From Flavobacterium amnicola (GTDB lineage Bacteria; Bacteroidota; Bacteroidia; Flavobacteriales; Flavobacteriaceae), in NCBI RefSeq assembly GCF_004122165.1, contig NZ_SBKO01000002.1, positions 496,001-560,000 of the forward strand: a stretch of 64,000 nt of DNA, given 5' to 3'. Both the position numbers and the translations under genes were made by a program. The notes under the pieces are model-generated. The model ran no database searches. It saw nothing but the letters and a program-made list of their open reading frames with translations, and was not told the origin of the DNA. This document shows, piece by piece, positions 23,904 to 30,840 of this stretch (its first letter is position 1; each line of letters begins with the position of its first letter).

Positions 23904-24262
23904 CTTCGAGAGCCTCAGCTACCGGCTTGTTTTGACTGGCTGTTGCCTGAGGCTCTCGAAGGCAACGAAGACTGAGGTATCACACTGAGCACGGAGACTG
24001 AGGTCGGTGGCTGAGGCTCTCGAAGCCACATTTTACCGTTGTCTGAGGTGTCACACTGAGCCTGTCGAAGTGCTCTCGAAGGCAACGTTGCCTGAGGTGT
24101 CACACTGAGCACGGAGACTGAGGTCGGTGGCTGAGGTGTCACACTGAGCCTGTCGAAGTGCTCCCGAAGCCGAAGTCCGAAACCCGGTGGCTGAGGCTGT
24201 GGACTGAGGTGTTACACTGAGCCTGTCGAAGTGCTCTCGAAGTCCAAAGTCCGAAGCCACCA
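23899..24262. repeat. Family B palindromic repeat cluster, left flank of the GIY-YIG gene
   Basis: A 364-bp array of family B units: GGTAGCT...AGCTACC (23899-23923), several GGTGGCTGAGG...CTCTCGAAGCC units, TGTCACACTGAGC units with either CTGTCGAAGTGC or ACGGAGACTGAGG, and terminal GTCCGAAGCCAC. Units are imperfect and irregularly spaced, with no unique spacers, so it is not a CRISPR array. Only spurious frames occur. Confidence 0.88.
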
Positions 24263-24276
24263 CAAAAAAACAAATT

Positions 24277-24567
24277 ATGAAAGGATACATGTACATACTA
24301 GAATGTGCCGATGGGAGCTACTACACAGGCAGCACCATAGACTTAGAGCGTCGAATCACGCAACATCAAAATGGTGAGGGAGCCAATCACACTAAGAAAC
24401 GCTTACCTGTCAAACTACTTTACTATGAAGAATACCAACGAATTGAAGAAGCATTTTATCGAGAAAAACAAGTACAAGGTTGGAGCAGGAAAAAGAAAGT
24501 GACATTAATTGATGGCGAACCCAATTTATTACCTGAATTAGCAATTGCTCATAGGGATTTAAAGTAA
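24277..24567 (+). CDS. GIY-YIG nuclease family protein embedded in repeats
   Basis: A 96-residue single-domain GIY-YIG endonuclease of the small UPF0213-like type. Residues YMYILEC (4-10) and YYTGST (15-20) form the two strands of the motif, followed by ERRITQH (24-30) with the conserved Arg and His, and Glu63 in FYREKQ as the metal ligand. All catalytic positions appear intact. It starts 14 bp after one family B repeat cluster and ends 20 bp before another, with no other gene in the segment. Family members make DNA nicks or breaks; the target here is unknown. A role in spreading or maintaining the repeats is a hypothesis. Confidence 0.9.
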   Translation: MKGYMYILECADGSYYTGSTIDLERRITQHQNGEGANHTKKRLPVKLLYYEEYQRIEEAFYREKQVQGWSRKKKVTLIDGEPNLLPELAIAHRDLK

Positions 24568-24586
24568 TAATAGTAACTCCGGCAAC

Positions 24587-24667
24587 AGCAAACCCGGTGG
24601 CTGAGGCTCTCGAAGCCACCGAACTTCAGGCAACAGCAACCCGGTGACTGAGGCTCTCGAAGTCACT
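24587..24667. repeat. Family B repeats, right flank of the GIY-YIG gene
   Basis: Two direct units of about 48 bp: CAACAGCAAACCC plus GGTGGCT...AGCCACC (24596-24620), then CAACAGCAACCC plus GGTGACT...AGTCACT (24643-24667). The stem differs at the same position on both arms (GGCT/AGCC against GACT/AGTC). The second unit contains the photolyase stop codon (24663-24665). Confidence 0.88.
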
Positions 24668-25967
24668 CCGCCAAAGCCCTCTTATACACCTCCAAACACT
24701 TCTCCCTTGCCTCCTTATGGTCGACGATGGGTTGGGGATAATACATCGTTTCCAGTTCGGGAATCCATTTTTTGATGTATTGCAATTTGGGGTCAAATTT
24801 CTTGACTTGTTCGGTGGGGTTGAAGATTCGAAAGTACGGTGCCGCATCTACCCCACTACCTGCGGCCCATTGCCAGTTGCCCACATTGCTAGATTGCTCG
24901 TAATCGAGTAGTTTGTTGGCAAAATAGGCTTCTCCCCAACGCCAATCAATAAGCAAATGCTTGCATAAAAAACTCGCCACGATCATACGCACGCGGTTGT
25001 GCATGTGTCCTGTCGCGTTGAGTTCCCGCATTCCCGCATCGACAAACGGATAACCGGTTTTGCCTTTACACCATTGCTGAAACTTGGCTTCATCGTTTTC
25101 CCAAACGATGTTGTCATATTTCTCTCGAAAGGATTTGTGAATGGTATGTGGAAAATGCCATAGAATTTGCATAAAAAACTCGCGCCAAATCAGTTCGTTT
25201 AAAAAGGTTTCGTTGGAATACTGTCGGACATCCATCACCAGTTTTCGGATGGAAACCGAACCAAATCGTAAGTGCGGCGCCAACAACGAAGTACCCGATA
25301 TCGCAGGAATGTTTCGCGTTTCGGCGTAATGGGTAACAAGCTTTTCAGAAGTGGTATAGTTCGGAACCGAAATGGTAGACACTTCAAAACCAATATCCGA
25401 CAAGGATAAAAAAGGATAGGGATGTTTGGTTATGTTATCCAAAGACGCTTCCGAAGGATAGGATGGAAGGACTATGCCTTTTAGTTTTTCTTTCCATTTT
25501 TTGGAATACGGTGTAAATACGACATAAGGAGTTCCATCATCTTTTATCACCTCACTCTTTTCGAAAATTACTTGGTCTTTACAGGTTTTGAAATCGATGC
25601 CCTTCTCTTTAAAAAAGGAATTGAGTTCTTTGTCGCGTTTACGGGCGTAGGGTTCGTAATCGTGGTTGGTAAAAACAGTAGTAATCGTATTTTCTGAAAG
25701 TAACTTTTGAAAGACTTCCTGCGGAGTGCCATAAAATACCGCTAACGATTTCCCAATAGCAGCCAGTTGCGTGTTGATTTTCGTCAATAACTGATGTATA
25801 AAAGTAACTCGAGCATCGTCTTTTTGCAGTTGGGACAAAATGGTCGTATCGAAAATAAAAATGGGTAGGACTTCTCCTTCCGACTGTAAAGCATGGTAAA
25901 GCGCTACGTTATCTTCCAAACGCAAATCCCTGCGAAACCAAAATACCGATAGTGTTTTATTTGTCAT
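24663..25967 (-). CDS. phr: Deoxyribodipyrimidine photolyase
   Basis: A 434-residue flavoprotein that repairs UV pyrimidine dimers with light. I use the ATG at 25967 (MTNKTLSVFW), which overlaps the upstream gene by 11 bp; a TTG at 25976 is less likely. N-terminal FWFRRDLRLEDN starts the antenna domain. The FAD/DNA core is complete: VDAGMRELNATGHMHNR near 320, VASFLCKHLLIDWRWGE, and WQWAAGSG near 370. The last codon and stop lie inside a family B repeat (24643-24667). The gene is co-transcribed with a SRPBCC gene, a pairing seen elsewhere. Cryptochrome function cannot be fully excluded. Confidence 0.94.
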   Translation of the reverse strand: MTNKTLSVFWFRRDLRLEDNVALYHALQSEGEVLPIFIFDTTILSQLQKDDARVTFIHQLLTKINTQLAAIGKSLAVFYGTPQEVFQKLLSENTITTVFTNHDYEPYARKRDKELNSFFKEKGIDFKTCKDQVIFEKSEVIKDDGTPYVVFTPYSKKWKEKLKGIVLPSYPSEASLDNITKHPYPFLSLSDIGFEVSTISVPNYTTSEKLVTHYAETRNIPAISGTSLLAPHLRFGSVSIRKLVMDVRQYSNETFLNELIWREFFMQILWHFPHTIHKSFREKYDNIVWENDEAKFQQWCKGKTGYPFVDAGMRELNATGHMHNRVRMIVASFLCKHLLIDWRWGEAYFANKLLDYEQSSNVGNWQWAAGSGVDAAPYFRIFNPTEQVKKFDPKLQYIKKWIPELETMYYPQPIVDHKEAREKCLEVYKRALAE

Positions 25968-26421
25968 AAGTCCCAAAAAGTGTGAGTAGTTTTTGTGTTC
26001 GGAAGTTGAAAATTTCTTCCAGTTTTGGTCGTACTAGTATCGGATGAAACAATCGCCCCAGAAATCCGAAAGGAACTTTATAATGCACAATGTCTTCCAT
26101 AAGCACCCCGCCTTCTATTGGCGTAAAGAAATGCTTATGATGCCAAAAAGCATAAGGTCCGAAACGTTGCTCGTCTACAAAAAACTTTTTATCCTCCACA
26201 TGCGAAATCTCAGTCACCCACTCCATCGTCACCATCGGAAAAGGAGAAATTTTATAATGAATGATTTGTCCTTGAAACATTTTACGTTCATCTCCCGAAA
26301 GCGTTTTAAAGCGCATCGAATCGGGTGTAATCGTATTTAAGTTCTTCGGATCACTAAAAAAGTCCCAAGCGTCTTCTAATGAAATCGGTAGTTTTTGAGT
26401 CGAATGTAAGGTATACAGCAT
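25957..26421 (-). CDS. SRPBCC (START-like) family protein
   Basis: A 154-residue soluble protein of the polyketide cyclase/START-like fold. It begins MLYTLHSTQKLPISLEDAW, with DFFSDPKNLNTITP near 22-35, and has a hydrophobic C-terminal helix (PKLEEIFNFRTQKLL). The ATG at 26421 is chosen because the longer frame to 26463 adds 14 hydrophobic residues that run through the promoter. A TATTTTTG element on the minus strand (26440-26447) lies 19 bp upstream of the start. The fold binds hydrophobic ligands; the ligand is unknown. It is translationally coupled to photolyase. Confidence 0.82.
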   Translation of the reverse strand: MLYTLHSTQKLPISLEDAWDFFSDPKNLNTITPDSMRFKTLSGDERKMFQGQIIHYKISPFPMVTMEWVTEISHVEDKKFFVDEQRFGPYAFWHHKHFFTPIEGGVLMEDIVHYKVPFGFLGRLFHPILVRPKLEEIFNFRTQKLLTLFGTYDK

Positions 26422-26513
26422 AACATTAATTTTGTTTAACAAAAATACAATTATAATAAACAAAAATATTTTTAATTTAAGTAATTATTAACAAATGATT
26501 GGATTTGAAATTC

Positions 26514-26521
26514 TAACTTTG
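26514..26521 (+). promoter_or_regulatory. -7 element of the DUF2911 gene
   Basis: TAACTTTG matches TAnnTTTG, 24 bp before the ATG at 26546. Confidence 0.55.
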
Positions 26522-26545
26522 AATTTATAAACTAAAAAAAAGAAA

Positions 26546-27391
26546 ATGATACGAGTACTTATTGCAATAGCCACGTTTATTATTTCACTAACTGTGCAGG
26601 CCCAAATAAAGGTGCCACAAGCCAGTCCGAAATCGTTTATCTCACAAACTGTAGGGTTGACCGACATCGAAATTGATTACCACCGTCCGAGCGCCAAAGA
26701 AAGAGTCGTTTTTGGAAATCTGGTGCCTTTTGGAGAAGTTTGGAGAGCGGGCGCTAATGAAAATACTACGATTTCTTTTTCAGAAGATGTAACCATTAAT
26801 GGGGCTACTTTGAAAAAAGGGAAATATGCGTTGTACATCACTCCGAAAGCAGACGAATGGACCATTTTCTTCTATACCGATACCAATAACTGGGGAACAC
26901 CTGAGAAATGGGACGATACAAAAGTGGCATTAAAAGCAAGTGCTAAAACCGAATTACTGAACAAAAATGTAGAAACGTTTACCATTGGCATTGCCAATAC
27001 CGGAATGGATTCGGCTTATTTAGAATTTTCATGGGAAAAAACATTAGCGTCTTTAAAATTTGAAGTGCCGACGAACAAAACTGCCCTAGCTAGTATCGAC
27101 AAAGTATTGGCCGGTCCTGCTCCAAGTGATTATTTTTCTGCCGCACAATATTATTTCAATTCGAATGGCGATTTGAACAAGGCATTGACGTATGTGACTA
27201 AAGCGTATGACATGCATGAGAAAAAACCATATTGGTATGCTCGTTTGAAATCGCAAATTCAAGCCAAACTAGGCGATAAAAAAGGCGCTATTGAAACAGC
27301 AAAAATCTCCTTAGCTGCTGCTCAAGCGGCCAACAATCAGGATTATGTAAAAATGAATCAGGATAGTATTTCAGAGTGGAGTAAGAATTAG
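26546..27391 (+). CDS. DUF2911 domain secreted protein
   Basis: A 281-residue exported protein with signal peptide ending TVQAQ (about residue 20). Residues 25-165 are the DUF2911 domain with the typical ASPKSFISQTVGLTDI, GEVWRAGANENTT and KKGKYALYITP. The C-terminal third (about 190-281) has helical repeats like a TPR pair (NKALTYVTKAYDM, KGAIETAKISL). Function unknown; the family is common in Bacteroidota. The stop codon TAG (27389-27391) abuts a family B palindrome that begins at 27391. Confidence 0.88.
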   Translation: MIRVLIAIATFIISLTVQAQIKVPQASPKSFISQTVGLTDIEIDYHRPSAKERVVFGNLVPFGEVWRAGANENTTISFSEDVTINGATLKKGKYALYITPKADEWTIFFYTDTNNWGTPEKWDDTKVALKASAKTELLNKNVETFTIGIANTGMDSAYLEFSWEKTLASLKFEVPTNKTALASIDKVLAGPAPSDYFSAAQYYFNSNGDLNKALTYVTKAYDMHEKKPYWYARLKSQIQAKLGDKKGAIETAKISLAAAQAANNQDYVKMNQDSISEWSKN

Positions 27392-27490
27392 TGGCTTCGA
27401 GAACCTCAGCCACCAGTGTAGTACAGTGACTGAGATTAAGAAATAAAATAATTAAAGGTGGTTGGTGACTGAGGCTCTCGAAGTCCACAA
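27391..27490. repeat. Family B repeats between convergent DUF2911 and recG genes
   Basis: Copy one, GTGGCT...AGCCAC (27391-27413), starts on the last base of the DUF2911 stop. Copy two, TGACTGAGG...CGAAGTCC (about 27466-27486), lies in the loop of a terminator hairpin. Confidence 0.85.
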
Positions 27491-27498
27491 CCACCTTT
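27454..27498. terminator. Convergent terminator with a repeat unit in its loop
   Basis: Outer stem AAAGGTGGTTG / CAACCACCTTT (27454-27464, 27488-27498) with flanking T and A runs, between genes that converge here. The 23-nt loop is a family B unit with its own short stem. Confidence 0.75.
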
Positions 27499-27499
27499 T

Positions 27500-30037
27500 T
27501 TAACTAATATAATTCCAAATATTCTTCTTCTTCCCTAGTTCGATGAAGACTTCTCGTAGTTTTTGATGTTCTGGCTTCAGCATGGAAGCGTCGTCTTTGA
27601 GTAGTTTTACGGCATGATAACGGGCCAATTGTAAGATGTCGCGGTCTTTGACCAAGTCGGCAATTCGAAGGTTTAAAACACCGCTTTGTTGCGTTCCCAT
27701 AATGTCCCCAGGGCCACGTAATTTCAAATCGACTTCCGCTATTTCAAAGCCATCGTTGGTTTTGCACATGGTTTCGAGTCGGGTTTTGCTCTCGTTACTT
27801 AGTTTATGACCGGTCATTAAGATGCAATAACTTTGTTCGGCACCACGGCCTACGCGACCACGCAACTGGTGCAATTGCGACAAGCCAAAACGTTCAGCAC
27901 TTTCGATAATCATAACCGACGCATTGGGCACATTCACGCCTACTTCAATTACCGTAGTGGCGACCATAATGTTGGTTTTACCTTCCGAAAAGCGTCGCAT
28001 TTCCGATTCTTTTTCGTCTGGCTTCATCTTACCGTGTACAATCGACACCGAATATTTTGGCAATTGAAAATCTCTGGAAATACTTTCATAACCATCCATC
28101 AAATCTTTATAATCTAACGTTTCCGATTCTTGAATTAGCGGATATACGATGTAAATCTGCCTTCCTTTTTCGATTTCTTCCCGAATAAATTGCCAAACTT
28201 TCAATCGGTTACTATCATAACGATGTACGGTTTGAATGGGCTTTCTTCCGGGTGGTAATTCATCAATCACCGAGATATCCAAATCGCCATACAAACTCAT
28301 GGCTAAAGTTCGTGGAATTGGGGTCGCTGTCATCACCAAAACATGTGGTGGGATGATTGCCCCTCCAACCTCCCCAGAGGGGAGGCTTCTCAACGTTGCG
28401 CTAATTTTTCTTAACACAGCGTCGATATTACCTAGCACTTCTTCATTCGTAAATCGTATGACTTTATATCCAAGTTCATTCAGAATTTGTGTTCGTAATT
28501 CGTCGACTTCTTTTTGCTCAATAGTAGTATGATAGCCTCCATCGACCTCAATGATTAGTTTTTTCTCTATGCAAATAAAATCAGCAATAAACATATCGAT
28601 GATATGCTGTCTTCTGAATTTAAATTCAAGGTTTTTATTGCGTAAACATTCCCAAAGAATAGTTTCTGCCTGGGTACAGTTTTTTTTATTTTGATGTTTA
28701 AACTCTTTTAAAAGATTGTAGGTGGATGGTCGGGCCGTTTGATATTTTCTCAACACACGCTCAGTTTCCCCTCCTATGGAGGGGTTAGGGGAGGCTTTTC
28801 TCCACAATTTACTGCGTTGTTCGACACCGAAACGGTGTTGCTCGTCAATGATGGCTAATCCTAAGTTTTTGAATTGGACTTTGTCTTCCAATAAGGCATG
28901 GGTACCAATTATGATGTGCAGACTACCATTTTCCAACTCTTCGTGAATGATTCTTCTATCGGCTACTTTGGTGGAGCCTGTCAGCAATTTTATATTTAAA
29001 TTTAATGCTTGGGCTAGTTCTGTTATTCCATTAAAATGCTGAGTAGCTAGAATTTCGGTGGGTGCCATTAAACAGGCTTGAAATCCGTTATCGATGGCCA
29101 ACAACATGCACATGAGCGCCACAATGGTTTTTCCGGAACCTACATCCCCTTGCAACAAACGGTTCATTTGTGCAGGACTGCCCAAATCGTTTCGGATTTC
29201 CTTCAGTACTTTTTTCTGTGCATTGGTCAAATCGAAAGGCAAGTGATGGTTATAAAACTGGGTAAAATACTCCCCTACTTTTTCAAACGGATGTCCTTTT
29301 ATTTTATGTTTCCGAATTAGATTCTTGGTAATTAATTGCAGCTGAATAAAGAACAATTCTTCAAATTTCAATCGGAATTGCGCTTTGGACAACAACTCTT
29401 GACTTTTTGGAAAATGAATATTGAACAGTGCCGCATTCTTAGGAATCAGTTGCAGTTCCTGAATGAGATAGGTCGGTAACGTTTCTGTAAACAACGCTTG
29501 TGTTTCTACAAACAATTGCTGCATGATTTTATTGATGACTTTATTGGAAATCCCTTTATTCGTCAATTTTTCTGTCGACGGATACACGGGTTGCATCGCA
29601 CTTCTCAGACTGGCTTTGTGCTCCTGAAGCAATTCCATTTCAGGATGCGCCATGTTAAACTGACCACTAAAAGAGGTTGTTTTCCCAAAAACCACATACG
29701 GAACGTTCACTTTGATACTTTCTCGAATCCATTTGATTCCTTGAAACCACACCAATTCCATTTCGCCCGTGTCGTCAATAAAAGTGGCTGTTAGACGTTG
29801 TTTGCCTTTACCGAATTCAACCGTTTTAATATGGATGATTTTTCCCACAATTTGCACTTCACTCGAGCTATCCACCAATTGGTTGATTTTATAATACTTG
29901 GTCCGATCGATATAGCGATTGGGATATAAATTGATTAAATCGCCATACTTGTGAATGTTGAGCTCTTTACGCAACAACTCCCCACGTTGTGGACCAACGC
30001 CTTTTAAGTATTCTATGGGAGTTTCGAGTAAATTCAT
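27500..30037 (-). CDS. recG: ATP-dependent DNA helicase RecG with an inserted DUF559 domain
   Basis: An 845-residue replication-fork-reversal and Holliday-junction helicase; the ATG at 30037 is preferred over a TTG 6 bp upstream. The OB-fold wedge region is N-terminal (about 55-150). Walker A GDVGSGKT is near 298 and the DEQH box is at 398-401. After KLWRK (residue 414) the chain is interrupted by 146 residues (415-560). RecG then resumes at IIPPHVLVMTATP with the remaining helicase motifs and the RecG C-terminus intact. Without the insert the length is 699, normal for RecG. Motifs on both sides are undamaged, so the helicase may still fold. The preceding Dph6-like gene ends 6 bp upstream of the ATG. 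Confidence 0.93.
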   Translation of the reverse strand: MNLLETPIEYLKGVGPQRGELLRKELNIHKYGDLINLYPNRYIDRTKYYKINQLVDSSSEVQIVGKIIHIKTVEFGKGKQRLTATFIDDTGEMELVWFQGIKWIRESIKVNVPYVVFGKTTSFSGQFNMAHPEMELLQEHKASLRSAMQPVYPSTEKLTNKGISNKVINKIMQQLFVETQALFTETLPTYLIQELQLIPKNAALFNIHFPKSQELLSKAQFRLKFEELFFIQLQLITKNLIRKHKIKGHPFEKVGEYFTQFYNHHLPFDLTNAQKKVLKEIRNDLGSPAQMNRLLQGDVGSGKTIVALMCMLLAIDNGFQACLMAPTEILATQHFNGITELAQALNLNIKLLTGSTKVADRRIIHEELENGSLHIIIGTHALLEDKVQFKNLGLAIIDEQHRFGVEQRSKLWRKASPNPSIGGETERVLRKYQTARPSTYNLLKEFKHQNKKNCTQAETILWECLRNKNLEFKFRRQHIIDMFIADFICIEKKLIIEVDGGYHTTIEQKEVDELRTQILNELGYKVIRFTNEEVLGNIDAVLRKISATLRSLPSGEVGGAIIPPHVLVMTATPIPRTLAMSLYGDLDISVIDELPPGRKPIQTVHRYDSNRLKVWQFIREEIEKGRQIYIVYPLIQESETLDYKDLMDGYESISRDFQLPKYSVSIVHGKMKPDEKESEMRRFSEGKTNIMVATTVIEVGVNVPNASVMIIESAERFGLSQLHQLRGRVGRGAEQSYCILMTGHKLSNESKTRLETMCKTNDGFEIAEVDLKLRGPGDIMGTQQSGVLNLRIADLVKDRDILQLARYHAVKLLKDDASMLKPEHQKLREVFIELGKKKNIWNYIS
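28358..28795 (-). mobile_element. In-frame inserted element encoding a DUF559 endonuclease-like domain within recG
   Basis: 438 bp (146 codons), bounded by imperfect inverted repeats of about 28 bp that start GCCCCTCCAACC at the left and, on the other strand, GCCTCCCCTAACC at the right. The ends are translated as ASPNPSIGGE and SLPSGEVGGA. The middle is a DUF559 domain of the restriction-endonuclease fold: TQAETILWECLRN, EFKFRRQHIIDMFIADF, then IEVDGGYH (Glu497, Asp499, His502) and GYKVIRF. No intein splicing residues are present, so the insert presumably stays in the protein. It looks like a protein-tolerated mobile element; target choice and mobility are inferred. Confidence 0.8.
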
Positions 30038-30043
30038 ATTCAA

Positions 30044-30778
30044 TTAATTGACAGGTAGTAAATCACAATACCAAAAACCATAATCAAAAGCCGTATCGTC
30101 GGTATCACAAGCGGTATTCGAAGTCTTTTCTTTCGGTCTTTCATATTTTCGGTAGACTATTTCGCCTTTTTCAAATTCGATGGGTTTGCTAAATAGTGGT
30201 CCATCAAAAGTAAAGGTATGAAATTCGCCATTTTCACCACAAACATCGACCCCTTCTGGCAAATCGGCCATAAATTGTGCATCAATAATACGTCCCACAA
30301 AACTTTTATCCAAATGTCGTTCGTTTACACAAGTGACAATGGTTTTGAATCCTAAATCTAAAAACTCTTGAATCAGTTCTTTGGTATCTCTTTTCCATAA
30401 TGGAAAGAGGCCTTTAAAACCCATTACTGCCAATTTGTTTTCACGGTATTGGCGCAAATCTTCCAAAAAAATATCTCCAAAAACGGAGTGAGTAACACCT
30501 TTTTCTTTGAAATCCTGTAAGGTATGCTGCATAATTTGCTCGTACATTTCCATGGTAGGCATCTCTGGAATTTCCATTTTGTGTAAGGGTAATCCCAAAC
30601 TTTTAGCTTGTGCTTCTAATAATTCTGTTCGAACGCCGTGCATCGAAATACGCTGGTATTGTTGACTGACACTGGTCAGTAATGCCGTAATTTCAATACT
30701 TGGATCTTGCAAAATTTTATACAAGGCTAATGCGGAATCTTTACCACTGCTCCAATTAAATATGACTTTTGTAATCAA
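30044..30778 (-). CDS. Dph6-related ATP pyrophosphatase
   Basis: A 244-residue PP-loop enzyme. The ATP-binding motif WSSGKDSALALY lies at residues 9-20, and MHGVRTELLEAQA and the GDIFLEDLR segment are typical of the diphthine-ammonia-ligase-like family. Bacteria lack diphthamide, so the substrate is unknown; an ATP-dependent amidation or thiolation is expected from the family. The start is probably TTG at 30778: no ATG lies nearby and the PP-loop position requires this N-terminus. It reads into recG with 6 bp between stop and ATG. Confidence 0.85.
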   Translation of the reverse strand: MITKVIFNWSSGKDSALALYKILQDPSIEITALLTSVSQQYQRISMHGVRTELLEAQAKSLGLPLHKMEIPEMPTMEMYEQIMQHTLQDFKEKGVTHSVFGDIFLEDLRQYRENKLAVMGFKGLFPLWKRDTKELIQEFLDLGFKTIVTCVNERHLDKSFVGRIIDAQFMADLPEGVDVCGENGEFHTFTFDGPLFSKPIEFEKGEIVYRKYERPKEKTSNTACDTDDTAFDYGFWYCDLLPVN

Positions 30779-30787
30779 TTTTGTATA

Positions 30788-30822
30788 TTTGAGAGTAAAC
30801 TTACAAAAACATTGTATTTTTG
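30788..30822 (+). promoter_or_regulatory. Promoter of the M1 peptidase gene
   Basis: TTTG (30788-30791), 23 bp, TATTTTTG (30815-30822), 18 bp before the ATG. Confidence 0.6.
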
Positions 30823-30840
30823 AGTAAATAAATTTAAAGT

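Noticed and set aside
23915..24296. Overlapping minus-strand frames of 73-81 codons
   Set aside because: Proline/serine-rich translations of the family B cluster in different frames.
12757..24667. Integrated island with attachment sites at tRNA-Ser
   Set aside because: I looked for a second copy of the tRNA 3' end and for an integrase gene; neither was seen, so integration at the tRNA is not supported.
28358..28795. Intein within RecG
   Set aside because: No Cys or Ser at a clear N-splice junction and no His-Asn at the C-terminal end; the ends are translated repeats, not splicing blocks.
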